The notes under the pieces: model-generated | What the model saw: only the letters and a program-made list of their open reading frames with translations | What the model was told of the DNA's origin: nothing | The model's database searches: none | Program-made: the position numbers and the translations under genes | Part shown: piece by piece, positions 19,381 to 26,777 of the stretch | How positions within the stretch are numbered: position 1 is the stretch's first letter | Layout: each line of letters opens with the position of its first letter | From: an uncultured Saprospiraceae bacterium | GTDB lineage: Bacteria; Bacteroidota; Bacteroidia; Chitinophagales; Saprospiraceae | Direction of reading: 5' to 3' | NCBI GenBank assembly: GCA_938016265.1 | Contig: CALLWB010000042.1 | Location: forward strand, 1 to 64,000 | Length of the DNA: 64,000 bases

Positions 19381-20781
19381 ATGAAATTATTTTTAACTAC
19401 CCTATCCCTCCTCCTACTGTTTTTCCATTCCTCAAACGGTCAGAATCTAATTAACTTGACGCCAATTGCCACTGGATTCGACCGTCCGGTAGATATCTCC
19501 AATGCAGGAGATGACCGATTGTTTATCACCGAGCAAGATGGAGTGATTAAAATTATCAATGCATCAGGTACTGTTAATCAAACCCCCTTTCTTGATATTG
19601 ATGCTCAGGTAAACTCAGGAGGCAATGAACGTGGGTTACTAGGACTGACCTTTCATCCAGACTACGCCAACAACGGTTATTTTTATGTCAACTATATTGA
19701 TTTGGGTGGAGATACGAAGGTGTCCAGATTCTCTGTGAGCACGACCGATCCAGACATTGCTGATCCCAATAGTGAGTTAAACCTGCTTGCAATCAACCAG
19801 CCCTTTTCTAATCATAATGCTGGTGACTTGGAATTTGGGCCAGATGGTTATTTGTACATCGGTAGTGGGGATGGTGGTTCAGGCGGTGATCCGGGCAATC
19901 GCTCGCAAAATCGCCAAACTTTACTAGGAAAAATGCTTCGAATTGATGTGGACAATGGCTCTCCGTACTCCATTCCGTTAGACAATCCATTTGTTGGTGA
20001 TGCCACTACCCTTGATGAAATTTGGGCAATAGGATTGAGAAATCCATGGCGATTTAGTTTTGATGGGGCCACAGGAGATTTATACATTGCAGATGTGGGG
20101 CAAGACGATTGGGAAGAAATCGATTTTCAAGCTGCGAATAGCACTGGTGGTGAAAATTACGGCTGGCGCTGCTACGAAGGTAACGCAACGTTTAATACCT
20201 CCAACTGCCCACCCGCTTCTGAAATGACTTTTCCAATTCATGAGTATGTCAATAGTTTTTCATCGGGTTGCTCAATCACAGGAGGCTATGTTTATCGGGG
20301 GACTGACTATCCAGGATTGCAAGGCAAGTATATCTATGCGGACTTCTGTACTGGGAATTTCTGGTGGTTGGAGAATGCAGGTGGCGCATGGACAAACACC
20401 CCAATTGGCACTTTTACCAGTATGAACTTTGCTACTTTCGGGGAGGATATTGATGGGGAATTGTATGTTGCTGGCTTAAGCGATGGAATGGTTTATCGGA
20501 TTAGCGATCTGCTCTCTGATATTGAGGAAACTGCTTGGCTCCATCATTTTGAAGTCTCTCCTAATCCATTTACCAATCAATTGCAGTTGGATTGGTCCTT
20601 GAAGGGGGCCTCTTTGTTGCATTTTCAGCTGGTTGATGTTGCAGGACGAACGGTTTGGGAATCTATTGATTTTAAAGGGTCTTCCTTAGGGATTGATGTC
20701 TCCGATTTAGGTAGCGGGATTTATTTTTTGCATGCTTCTGGTGCCGAAGGAACATTGATTCGGAAGGTGATAAAAGAATAA
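19381..20781 (+). CDS. Secreted PQQ-type sugar dehydrogenase-like protein with T9SS sorting domain
   Basis: The protein has about 466 residues from the ATG at 19381. That start is preferred because it opens directly into a signal peptide (MKLFLTTLSLLLLFFHSSNG); the in-frame start at 19354 adds nine awkward residues. Residues about 25-380 form a glucose/sorbosone dehydrogenase six-bladed propeller: GFDRPVDI, ERGLLGLTFHPDYANNGYFY, NHNAGDLEFGPDGYLYIGSG, GLRNPWRFSFD, IADVGQDDWEEI. These are typical of soluble PQQ-dependent aldose dehydrogenases. The last 75 residues are a T9SS type A sorting domain (SPNPFTNQLQLDW to GIYFLHASGAEG). The protein should be exported and anchored or released. The cofactor requirement is inferred from the family. 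Confidence 0.9.
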   Translation: MKLFLTTLSLLLLFFHSSNGQNLINLTPIATGFDRPVDISNAGDDRLFITEQDGVIKIINASGTVNQTPFLDIDAQVNSGGNERGLLGLTFHPDYANNGYFYVNYIDLGGDTKVSRFSVSTTDPDIADPNSELNLLAINQPFSNHNAGDLEFGPDGYLYIGSGDGGSGGDPGNRSQNRQTLLGKMLRIDVDNGSPYSIPLDNPFVGDATTLDEIWAIGLRNPWRFSFDGATGDLYIADVGQDDWEEIDFQAANSTGGENYGWRCYEGNATFNTSNCPPASEMTFPIHEYVNSFSSGCSITGGYVYRGTDYPGLQGKYIYADFCTGNFWWLENAGGAWTNTPIGTFTSMNFATFGEDIDGELYVAGLSDGMVYRISDLLSDIEETAWLHHFEVSPNPFTNQLQLDWSLKGASLLHFQLVDVAGRTVWESIDFKGSSLGIDVSDLGSGIYFLHASGAEGTLIRKVIKE

Positions 20782-20803
20782 TTAGCACTTGGATCTGTTG
20801 CAT

Positions 20804-20842
20804 AAAAAAACCTGAAGTAGATCGACAAATCCACTTCAGGTT
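20804..20842 (-). terminator. Intrinsic terminator of tRNA-like pair 1
   Basis: Arms AACCTGAAGT (20809-20818) and ACTTCAGGTT (20833-20842) pair over 10 bp, and the minus-strand transcript then runs into about seven U residues (20804-20810). It lies about 17 bp past the 3' end of the last tRNA-like gene of the pair. Its stem sequence is nearly the same as that of the terminator at 21511-21550. Confidence 0.85.
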
Positions 20843-20859
20843 AGATTAATTGTAATTGC

Positions 20860-20999
20860 TGTAAGGGAAGGATTCGAACCTTCAAGGGGCAGTTAGCTAA
20901 CGTTGTTTGAATATTTGAAATATTCAAACGACACCGTTTATTCCAGTATTCCCCACCCTCGAGACAAGAGGGCATGTCTGCCAGTTTCATCACCTTACA
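20860..20999 (-). tRNA. tRNA-like gene 1, class II body, anticodon GUC, giant variable arm
   Basis: Read on the minus strand, the 140-nt RNA folds as a tRNA. Acceptor stem TGTAAGG/CCTTACA; D-stem ATG/CAT with a Leu/Ser-like D-loop (AAACTGGCAGA); anticodon stem CCCTC/GAGGG with the seven-base loop TTGTCTC; T-stem GAAGG/CCTTC with loop TTCGAAT. The anticodon GUC (20963-20965) would read Asp codons, but the body is class II and base 37 is U rather than a purine. The variable region is 72 nt, far beyond the 10-20 nt normal for class II. It has a GGGG/CCCC base, a conserved GGAATAAA and a 25-nt perfect palindrome (20905-20929). The base after the acceptor is G; CCA is not encoded. Confidence 0.8.
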
Positions 21000-21037
21000 T
21001 TGTTTAATCCAATTCATTAATTGGATATACCGTTCGC

Positions 21038-21177
21038 TGTTAGGGAAGGATTCGAACCTCCAAGGGGTAGTTAGCTAACGTTGTTTGAATATTTCAAATA
21101 TTCAAACGACACAGTTTATTCCGATACTCCCCACCCTCGAGACAAGAGGGCGTGTCTGCCAATTTCACCACCTAACA
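21038..21177 (-). tRNA. tRNA-like gene 2, class II body, anticodon GUC, giant variable arm
   Basis: This 140-nt minus-strand copy has acceptor stem TGTTAGG/CCTAACA, D-stem GTG/CAC with D-loop AAATTGGCAGA, the same anticodon arm (anticodon at 21141-21143) and T-stem GGAGG/CCTTC with loop TTCGAAT. Compared with gene 1, acceptor pair 4 changes from A-T to T-A and D-stem pair 10-25 from A-T to G-C. Both partners change, which argues for a selected RNA rather than decay. The 72-nt variable region starts GGGGAGT and ends ACTACCCC, with GGAATAAA and a 25-nt palindrome at 21083-21107. It is transcribed before gene 1, with 38 bp between them containing a short hairpin (ATCCAATT/AATTGGAT). Confidence 0.8.
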
Positions 21178-21192
21178 TTATTTTTCAATTGT

Positions 21193-21240
21193 TATTGAAG
21201 TCACTTCCTTTTTAGCGACATGTCAAATTTACAACAAAAT
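21193..21240 (-). promoter_or_regulatory. Conserved upstream block of tRNA-like pair 1
   Basis: These 48 bp are identical at 46 positions to 21967-22014, the region upstream of the other pair, while the flanks are less alike. On the minus strand it contains TTGACA (21221-21226), followed after 17 bp by TGACTT, a possible but weak -10. GTCGCT and AGTGAC form an imperfect inverted repeat around that spacer. A promoter or operator driving the pair is the simplest reading. Confidence 0.6.
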
Positions 21241-21423
21241 GCTTCGTAAATGCAAATTTATTAATGAATTAAATAAATTATTACGAAATCGTTAATTAAT
21301 CTAGCTTATTTGTAAAATATGTCAAAATCTGGCTACTTGGCTGCGCGTAGTTTATGAAATCAGAAATTGGGATAATTAATAATTGTGTTTTTTATGAGGA
21401 TCGCTTGGAAAAATTTGGCGAAA

Positions 21424-21452
21424 GCCTGCCCTCCGAAGCACAGCAGGCAGGC
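21424..21452. repeat. GC-rich hairpin between the two tRNA-like cassettes
   Basis: GCCTGCC (21424-21430) and GGCAGGC (21446-21452) can pair around a 15-nt loop in otherwise AT-rich DNA. It may be a dispersed REP-like element. No function can be assigned. The remainder of 21241-21510 shows nothing else. Confidence 0.5.
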
Positions 21453-21510
21453 CAACTTGGTAACAACACATTTATGAATGCGCTAAAACAATTTCCGCCG
21501 TTACGGTTCC

Positions 21511-21550
21511 AAAAAAAAACCTGAAGTAGATCCTCTATCTACTTCAGGTT
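21511..21550 (-). terminator. Intrinsic terminator of tRNA-like pair 2
   Basis: A perfect 14-bp stem (21518-21531 with 21537-21550, arm AACCTGAAGTAGAT) and a 5-nt loop are followed on the minus strand by nine U residues. It sits 18 bp past the 3' end of tRNA-like gene 3. Confidence 0.9.
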
Positions 21551-21568
21551 AAACAATTTAACTTATGC

Positions 21569-21713
21569 TGTAAGGGAAGGATTCGAACCTTCAAAAGGCG
21601 GTTAGTTATAGTACAGGTGTGCACGCGGTGGTCAACCCCTATTATACTACATTTATTCCGTGATCCCTACCCCCGAGACAAGAGGGCATGTCTGCCAGTT
21701 TCATCACCTTACA
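21569..21713 (-). tRNA. tRNA-like gene 3, class II body, GUC anticodon, divergent variable arm
   Basis: This 145-nt copy has the same acceptor, D-arm and T-arm as gene 1 (TGTAAGG/CCTTACA, ATG/CAT, GAAGG/CCTTC). The anticodon stem is CCCTC/GGGGG with a tolerated T-G pair; the loop is again TTGTCTC with GUC at 21677-21679. The variable region is about 77 nt. It keeps the GGAATAAA box but carries a different, more GC-rich hairpin (around TAGTA and TACTA) instead of the GTTTGAATATTT palindrome of the other copies. So tRNA body and box are constant while the hairpin sequence is free to change. Confidence 0.78.
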
Positions 21714-21806
21714 ATGTGCGCCTTGCGGCTGAGCCAATGCGTTTATTGGCTTTACTTATCTTTGTAGTTATACAGGTTTACAATTCGTGAATTGTATCTA
21801 CCTTGC

Positions 21807-21946
21807 TGTTAGGGAAGGAATCGAACCTCCAAAGGGCAGTTAGCTAACGTTGTTTGAATATTTGAAATATTCAAACGACACAGTTTATTCCGGTACTCCC
21901 TACCCTCGAGACAAGAGGGCGTGTCTGCCAATTTCACCACCTAACA
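21807..21946 (-). tRNA. tRNA-like gene 4, class II body, anticodon GUC, giant variable arm
   Basis: This 140-nt copy matches gene 2 in acceptor (TGTTAGG/CCTAACA) and D-arm (GTG/CAC). The T-loop is TTCGATT and the anticodon GUC is at 21910-21912. The base of the variable arm is TAGGG with CCCTTT, where gene 2 has TGGGG with CCCCTT: a G-C to A-T double change that supports the variable-arm stem. The 25-nt palindrome lies at 21852-21876. It is the promoter-proximal gene of the second pair; 93 bp with two small hairpins separate it from gene 3. Confidence 0.8.
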
Positions 21947-21966
21947 GTATTGTTCAATAATTATTA

Positions 21967-22014
21967 TATTGAAGTCACTTTCTTTATAGCGACATGTCAA
22001 ATTTACAACAAAAT
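21967..22014 (-). promoter_or_regulatory. Conserved upstream block of tRNA-like pair 2
   Basis: This is the second copy of the 48-bp block described at 21193-21240, with two differences. TTGACA lies at 21995-22000 on the minus strand, about 48 nt before the 5' end of the first tRNA-like gene of this pair, a similar distance to that in the other cassette. Confidence 0.6.
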
Positions 22015-22186
22015 CTTTCTAAATTGCAAATTTAGCAATGAATAAAATAAAATTTTACAAAAATGATAATTATATCAGCAAAAATCAATGATTATTAAAA
22101 TCTAAGGGTCAATTTACCTTGATAATTGCGAATAAACCAATTGTCATTTTTATAATGTAGAATGATTCAACTTACTTTTAGAAATA

Positions 22187-22897
22187 ATGCCAGCACCTTC
22201 CAACATTTTGAACAGTTTACGGACTTTTGGAGAACAAAGTTTCCCTATTCTCAATAAAAACATTCCATCCTATCAACTCCCCCGACTTGACTTGAGTATT
22301 CACAACGACGATCTGAATAAAGTTCTTGATAGGGAATATGACAATTTATTATCCTATAGCCTAGCACTAGAACAGTATATTGATTTGAGTATTTCTGCTA
22401 GGAAAGTCCCTGGCATTGGAGGCTATCTAGAACATAGACATCTTTATCAGAAAAGCCCCCACTTTCTGCCTGGTCAATTGGATGAGCGGACCATACATTT
22501 AGGTATCGACATATGGGATAGTGAGAATACGCCTATCTATTCAGTATTAGAAGGCACCATTCATAGTATAAACTACAACAATAAGGTATTGGATTATGGG
22601 GGCACTATCATTACTAGACATCAATCAGAAGACAACATCTTTCATTGCCTATATGGTCATTTGAGTAAGTCGTCTTTGAAAAACAAGGAGAAAGGTCAAT
22701 TGATCGACCAAGGAGCACAGCTAGGGACATTAGGAAACCGAAAAGAAAACGGGGGCTGGCCCTCACATCTCCATTTTCAAATCATTCTGGATATGGAGGG
22801 CTGGGAAGGAGATTATCCAGGGGTTGCTGCTTTTTCGAATATCCACCATTATCAAAAAAACTGTCCCGACCCTACTGTTTTATTAAAATCGGTATAA
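22187..22897 (+). CDS. M23-family metallopeptidase domain protein
   Basis: This is a 236-residue protein whose C-terminal half is an M23 (LytM/lysostaphin-type) domain. The zinc ligands are visible in HLGIDIW (H-x-x-x-D) near residue 99 and HLHFQ (H-x-H) near 203; GHL near 160 is the usual third element. Such enzymes cut peptide cross-links in peptidoglycan. No signal peptide is evident at the listed ATG, so either export uses another route or the enzyme acts on an intracellular substrate. The N-terminal 90 residues are unfamiliar. The GH113-like gene starts 10 bp downstream, so the two probably share a transcript. Confidence 0.85.
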   Translation: MPAPSNILNSLRTFGEQSFPILNKNIPSYQLPRLDLSIHNDDLNKVLDREYDNLLSYSLALEQYIDLSISARKVPGIGGYLEHRHLYQKSPHFLPGQLDERTIHLGIDIWDSENTPIYSVLEGTIHSINYNNKVLDYGGTIITRHQSEDNIFHCLYGHLSKSSLKNKEKGQLIDQGAQLGTLGNRKENGGWPSHLHFQIILDMEGWEGDYPGVAAFSNIHHYQKNCPDPTVLLKSV

Positions 22898-22907
22898 TTC
22901 AATTATT

Positions 22908-23957
22908 ATGAGAATACTTTTCCTTCTTTTTTTTGCTAGTTTTCTGACACCCAGAAACTGCTCGATGCCTGCCTCAGATAGCAATTGCGAAGTGGCGCAG
23001 GAAAAGAGAATTTCCGGGCTAAACTTTACGGCCCCTTCCAATCCTTTCCCCAAGGATCCAATGCCTGCAGTACAAGAGATCAATGCAGAATGGATTGCTG
23101 TAATACCATACGGATATTCCAAAAAGGGAGAAAGCAACGTCTCTTTCAATACCGGTTGGCAATGGTGGGGAGAAAAGGTAGTGGGGATCAAAGAAACGAT
23201 CCGGCTCGCAAAAGCATCAAATATAAAGGTCATGGTAAAACCGCAGGTATATATACCCGGAGGCTGGGTGGGCCAAATGGACTTTAGTAATGAAGAAGAC
23301 TGGTTGCAATGGGAAAAAACCTACTCCGACTTCATCTTGACTTTTGCTAAGGTTGCTGCCGAACAGAACGCAGAATTATTTTGTGTGGGGACTGAGTATG
23401 AAATTGCTGCTCAAAAACGAGCTCCTTTCTGGCGTGCCCTTATCAAAGAAGTGAGAAAACTATACCCAGGAAAACTAGTGTACGCTGCCAATTGGGATGG
23501 TTTTGAGAAGGTGCCTTTTTGGAAGGACCTGGATTATGTAGGTATCGACGCCTATTTTCCATTGAGCAAGGAAAAAACACCGACGATCAAAACGCTGAAA
23601 GAAGCATGGAAAGGCCCAGTTGAAAAAATTGAAAAATTTTACTGCACGATTGAAAAACCGATTCTATTTACGGAGTTTGGCTATTTGAGTGTGGATGGTT
23701 GTGCTTTTAATACATGGGAATTGGAGAAGGGAATTCGGAGTCACCCGATCAATGAGCAGGCCCAGGCGAATGCGCTGGAAGCGTTGTTTCAGGTGTTTGA
23801 TGATCAAGCCTGGTGGGGTGGCGGTTTTTTATGGAAATGGTTTCCTAATCACGACGGTCATGAGGGGTATCCGACAAGAGACTATACGCCTCAGGGGAAG
23901 CTGGCGGCTAAGACAGTAAAATCTTGGTATGGGAAGTTTAATGCGGGTATCAAGTAG
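22908..23957 (+). CDS. GH113-like glycoside hydrolase
   Basis: This 349-residue protein with a hydrophobic N-terminus is predicted to form a TIM barrel. GLNFTAP at the first strand, WQWWGEK, VMVKPQVYIPGGW, LFCVGTEYE (putative acid/base Glu near residue 164), YAANWDGF, YVGIDAYFPLS and ILFTEFGY (putative nucleophile Glu near 249) match GH113-type proteins, whose characterised members are beta-mannanases. Specificity here is not certain, because many bacterial relatives are uncharacterised. The protein is probably exported. It follows the M23 peptidase gene by 10 bp, which could hint at cell-wall-related rather than dietary substrates. Confidence 0.8.
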   Translation: MRILFLLFFASFLTPRNCSMPASDSNCEVAQEKRISGLNFTAPSNPFPKDPMPAVQEINAEWIAVIPYGYSKKGESNVSFNTGWQWWGEKVVGIKETIRLAKASNIKVMVKPQVYIPGGWVGQMDFSNEEDWLQWEKTYSDFILTFAKVAAEQNAELFCVGTEYEIAAQKRAPFWRALIKEVRKLYPGKLVYAANWDGFEKVPFWKDLDYVGIDAYFPLSKEKTPTIKTLKEAWKGPVEKIEKFYCTIEKPILFTEFGYLSVDGCAFNTWELEKGIRSHPINEQAQANALEALFQVFDDQAWWGGGFLWKWFPNHDGHEGYPTRDYTPQGKLAAKTVKSWYGKFNAGIK

Positions 23958-24191
23958 TGAATAGAAAGAAGCAAGCAGAAAGACTCGTCAATGCTTCGCC
24001 ATAACTATGGGTACCAAATGAGACATAGGGTTTTGCCTAGACACAACCAAGTGCAGACTTAAAAAAACAAGCGTTTCCATCTAAAAATCAATAATTTATA
24101 TTTAAACATTGTCAATTATTAATGGTATTCTTTTGAAAAGTAAAATTATGCACTTAGTTTTGCGCATTGTTTACCTATAAAACTAAGAAAT

Positions 24192-24539
24192 ATGAACACG
24201 TTAAAAACCATAGCATTACTTTTTACATTGTTGTGCTTTGTAGCTGCTTGCAAGAAAGCAGGTCCTTCTGCTGCAGATGAGGCAAAAAAATTCTGCGATT
24301 GCTCTAGCTCCGCAGTAGAAATGGTAAAAAAGATGGATGGCGCTTCTCCAGATGAAAAAGAAAAAATGATCAAAGAAGCACAAGCTGCTACCAGCGAAGC
24401 GCTAAAATGCCTGACTTCTCAAGCGTCTGTAAAACGAACCCTTACTGCTGATAAATTAGCCGCTTGGGAAACTAGCTACAAAGCAGCTGTCAAGTCTACT
24501 TGCCCTGAAGCTGTAAAAGCGTTGAAACTGAATTACTAG
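24192..24539 (+). CDS. Small Cys-containing lipoprotein
   Basis: This 115-residue protein has a lipoprotein signal (LLCFVAAC, Cys20). The mature part is helical with KKFCDCSSSAVEMV, a middle Cys (LKCLTS) and a final STCPEAVKAL. The pattern of CxC, Cys, and a C-terminal CP motif recurs in the next gene, so the two look like distant paralogues. I recognise no functional family. A strong terminator follows at 24602-24640, making it a single-gene unit. Confidence 0.75.
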   Translation: MNTLKTIALLFTLLCFVAACKKAGPSAADEAKKFCDCSSSAVEMVKKMDGASPDEKEKMIKEAQAATSEALKCLTSQASVKRTLTADKLAAWETSYKAAVKSTCPEAVKALKLNY

Positions 24540-24601
24540 AAATAGGAAAATAAGGTATTAGACTTTAGTTAGTGAACTAAGCCTACTTCTTAAAAATTAT
24601 T

Positions 24602-24640
24602 AAAAATCCCCGTTGGAATTTCCATACGGGGATTTTTTTG
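24602..24640 (+). terminator. Rho-independent terminator after the small lipoprotein gene
   Basis: ATCCCCGT (24606-24613) pairs with ACGGGGAT (24626-24633) and is followed by TTTTTTG. Flanking A and T runs extend the stem. It lies about 65 bp after the stop codon. Confidence 0.9.
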
Positions 24641-24766
24641 TCTGCTGAATCTGCATTGAATCTCTTGCTTCTTGTATTCATTTTTTGTGTCGTCTTTTTT
24701 TAATTGGCAATCTTTCGCAACAATGTGCAAATCCTACCGTATCCAACCAAAAGAAAAAGATACCCC

Positions 24767-25180
24767 ATGAAAAAAATGCTACTCGTAAGCGTACCGATTA
24801 TTGTAGTTGCTATCCTGACACTTGGCTTTATCCCTCATCAGACAACAGAAGATATTTCTTATTCAGCAGAAGACTTTTTAGCGATCAAGGTTCAAAAATA
24901 TTGCGAATGTGTAGGCAATATGCAATACTTACATGCCAAGCTAAAAGATGCGCAAAACAACAATAAAATTGCCACCTCGCAAGATTTAAAGCACGAACTG
25001 CTGGCAAATGCGCAAAACATGGGTAATTGTCGAAAAAGCGCTAAGGAAGAAACCAGAGCATACAGAAAATTCATCAACAATCTCTCTGAAGAAGCCTATA
25101 TTGCATTTGACGAGGAATATTCTGAACGAATAATGCAAAGTTGTCCAGCCACAGCAATGGAAATGGGGTTTAAATTCTAG
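24767..25180 (+). CDS. Small exported Cys-containing protein, distant paralogue of the preceding lipoprotein
   Basis: The protein has about 137 residues from the ATG at 24767, chosen because it opens straight into a signal or anchor sequence (MKKMLLVSVPIIVVAILTLG); the open frame starts earlier at 24704. There is no lipobox. The mature part has KYCECVGNM, NCRKSAKEE and MQSCPATAMEMGFKF, the same order of CxC, Cys and CP as in the preceding gene, along with a similar L-x-x-E helix before the final CP. Function unknown. Conserved cysteines suggest disulfides in the periplasm or metal binding. Confidence 0.68.
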   Translation: MKKMLLVSVPIIVVAILTLGFIPHQTTEDISYSAEDFLAIKVQKYCECVGNMQYLHAKLKDAQNNNKIATSQDLKHELLANAQNMGNCRKSAKEETRAYRKFINNLSEEAYIAFDEEYSERIMQSCPATAMEMGFKF

Positions 25181-25250
25181 AGTTCAAGAAATTGGTTGTT
25201 AAGATAATGGTTTATAGGTCGTTCAAAACCCTGCGGGATCGTGGAGGAAC

Positions 25251-26540
25251 CTAGGTTTTAAACGGATGGCGCGGGGTCCACTCTTCTTCGTTGTTGAGGT
25301 AGTCGAATACGTTTTTCACAAACTTATTATGGATCGAACTTTTGTGCTTTAGATAGCAGTACATCTCCTTTGCTTCTGCTCCTACCGAACTCTTTATTTC
25401 AAGAGCGGTTCTTGCGAAAACTACTTTCTTGTACTGTTTTTCAATCCCATATCTAATGATTTCGAATAGAATGTTGTGATAAATTTTGTGCGACCGATTT
25501 AGTAGTGGATCGAACCCTAAAAAATGGGCTTCTATCTCCGCTCCATCATCGATAGTGGTGTGAAAAGCAACCAGTTTTTCTTCCAAAAAATGACCATACA
25601 ACCGATAGTTGTCTCCTAGATTTTCTTTCAATCCAGTGAAGTAGGATTCATGTAAGGTAACGGCATTAAACCCTGAGTTTTTGGCAATATTTGTATAGAG
25701 GTCGTAAATTTCTTTTTCGTAAGCCTTGATTTCTTCCAGAGAAAATTCTCTTTGCACAATAGACTTTGCTTTTTTGATGACGCTTTTTGCTTTCACTCTA
25801 TATTTAGAGCTCATGTCTGCCAGATAATCGGCAAACGTCCCCCACCCTTCTCTGACATCCAGTACCATATTAGGTTGAACGGTAAATTGGTTAAAGCCAT
25901 TGCTGTTTAATATGGGAGCGATCTCTTCTTTAGTAGAATCGTAAAAATCTTTGTAGAAGGTAAACGAAATATTTTCTCCATTTTTGGACAATTGATTCCT
26001 TGCTACCTCAATACCTTCCAGCAATATTTTCATGGCGGAGGATGAATTGGCGATAGCTGGATCAAAATAAAATCCGTGTTCTCCAGTCAGCAACACATTA
26101 CCACAAAGTAGGACTGTAAAGTCAACCCGTTTTGCAAAGGATTTTTTTAAGGAACGCCCGATGGCTTTAAAAACGCATCTAGGATCGACCACTTCCTCAC
26201 TAAGATTGTTAATGCTGCTATTTGCATTGAAATGGAGAATCTGACAAACGGCAACGCCTATAAGTTGTTCATTTAAAGAAAACCCTAAATAGCAAAAACG
26301 CATTCCTTTTGGTGGATTTTGCTCTAGCGAACGGAGAAATGGAGTTCTTAGAAACCGATTACCCTCAGGTACTAATTCATCCCAGTCGTCGGCTACTTGA
26401 CGAATAGAATCATACAATTTAAAATTAAGCAGTTCTGGACTTTGTTTATTGTCCGTTGCTCTTTTCCCATTGACCCCATTTGCCGTCAGCAATTGAATGG
26501 ATTTGGAAACGTCAGTTAATGTAAAATTGTAAATCATCAA
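25251..26540 (-). CDS. FemAB/GNAT-fold acyltransferase-like protein
   Basis: This is a 429-residue cytoplasmic protein. Two halves resemble GNAT folds, as in FemAB-like and Acetyltransf_6 families: residues about 60-130 (LRTPFLRSLEQNPP, LIGVAVCQIL) and about 230-400 (DMSSKYRVKAKSVIKKAKSI, NYRLYGHFLEEKLVAFHTTI, IEAHFLGFDPLLNRSHKIYH, ILFEIIRYGIEKQYKKVVFA). The SSKYRxKxK and HF-G-D pieces are typical of the second domain. Relatives transfer aminoacyl groups from tRNA or acyl groups from CoA. The substrate here cannot be deduced. It is a single gene with about 240 bp of AT-rich DNA upstream and no partner. Confidence 0.75.
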   Translation of the reverse strand: MMIYNFTLTDVSKSIQLLTANGVNGKRATDNKQSPELLNFKLYDSIRQVADDWDELVPEGNRFLRTPFLRSLEQNPPKGMRFCYLGFSLNEQLIGVAVCQILHFNANSSINNLSEEVVDPRCVFKAIGRSLKKSFAKRVDFTVLLCGNVLLTGEHGFYFDPAIANSSSAMKILLEGIEVARNQLSKNGENISFTFYKDFYDSTKEEIAPILNSNGFNQFTVQPNMVLDVREGWGTFADYLADMSSKYRVKAKSVIKKAKSIVQREFSLEEIKAYEKEIYDLYTNIAKNSGFNAVTLHESYFTGLKENLGDNYRLYGHFLEEKLVAFHTTIDDGAEIEAHFLGFDPLLNRSHKIYHNILFEIIRYGIEKQYKKVVFARTALEIKSSVGAEAKEMYCYLKHKSSIHNKFVKNVFDYLNNEEEWTPRHPFKT

Positions 26541-26777
26541 TTCTATACGCCGTTTTTATTTGGTAGTAGTTGCACGTTTTAAAACGTGTTTTTTTTAATA
26601 TTGTTCTATTACCAGTATTAATATCATCAAATTTAAACTAAATACGCCTTTCAAAACGAGTCTTGAAGACTATTTAACAATTCTTTATCATAATTACAAT
26701 TACCTCAAAAATAGAACATTTCTTCGTTCCATGCTGCCCAAACGATCAAGTTTTTAAAATAAGATCATTTTTTTCAG

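Noticed and set aside
20860-21946. CRISPR array or insertion-sequence ends
   Set aside because: The repeated units are 140 nt with cloverleaf structure, only four in number and with promoters and terminators; no Cas genes or transposase are near.
20860-21946. tmRNA or group I intron-bearing tRNA
   Set aside because: A normal anticodon arm is present, so it is not tmRNA; the extra sequence is in the variable arm, not the anticodon loop, and too short for a group I intron.
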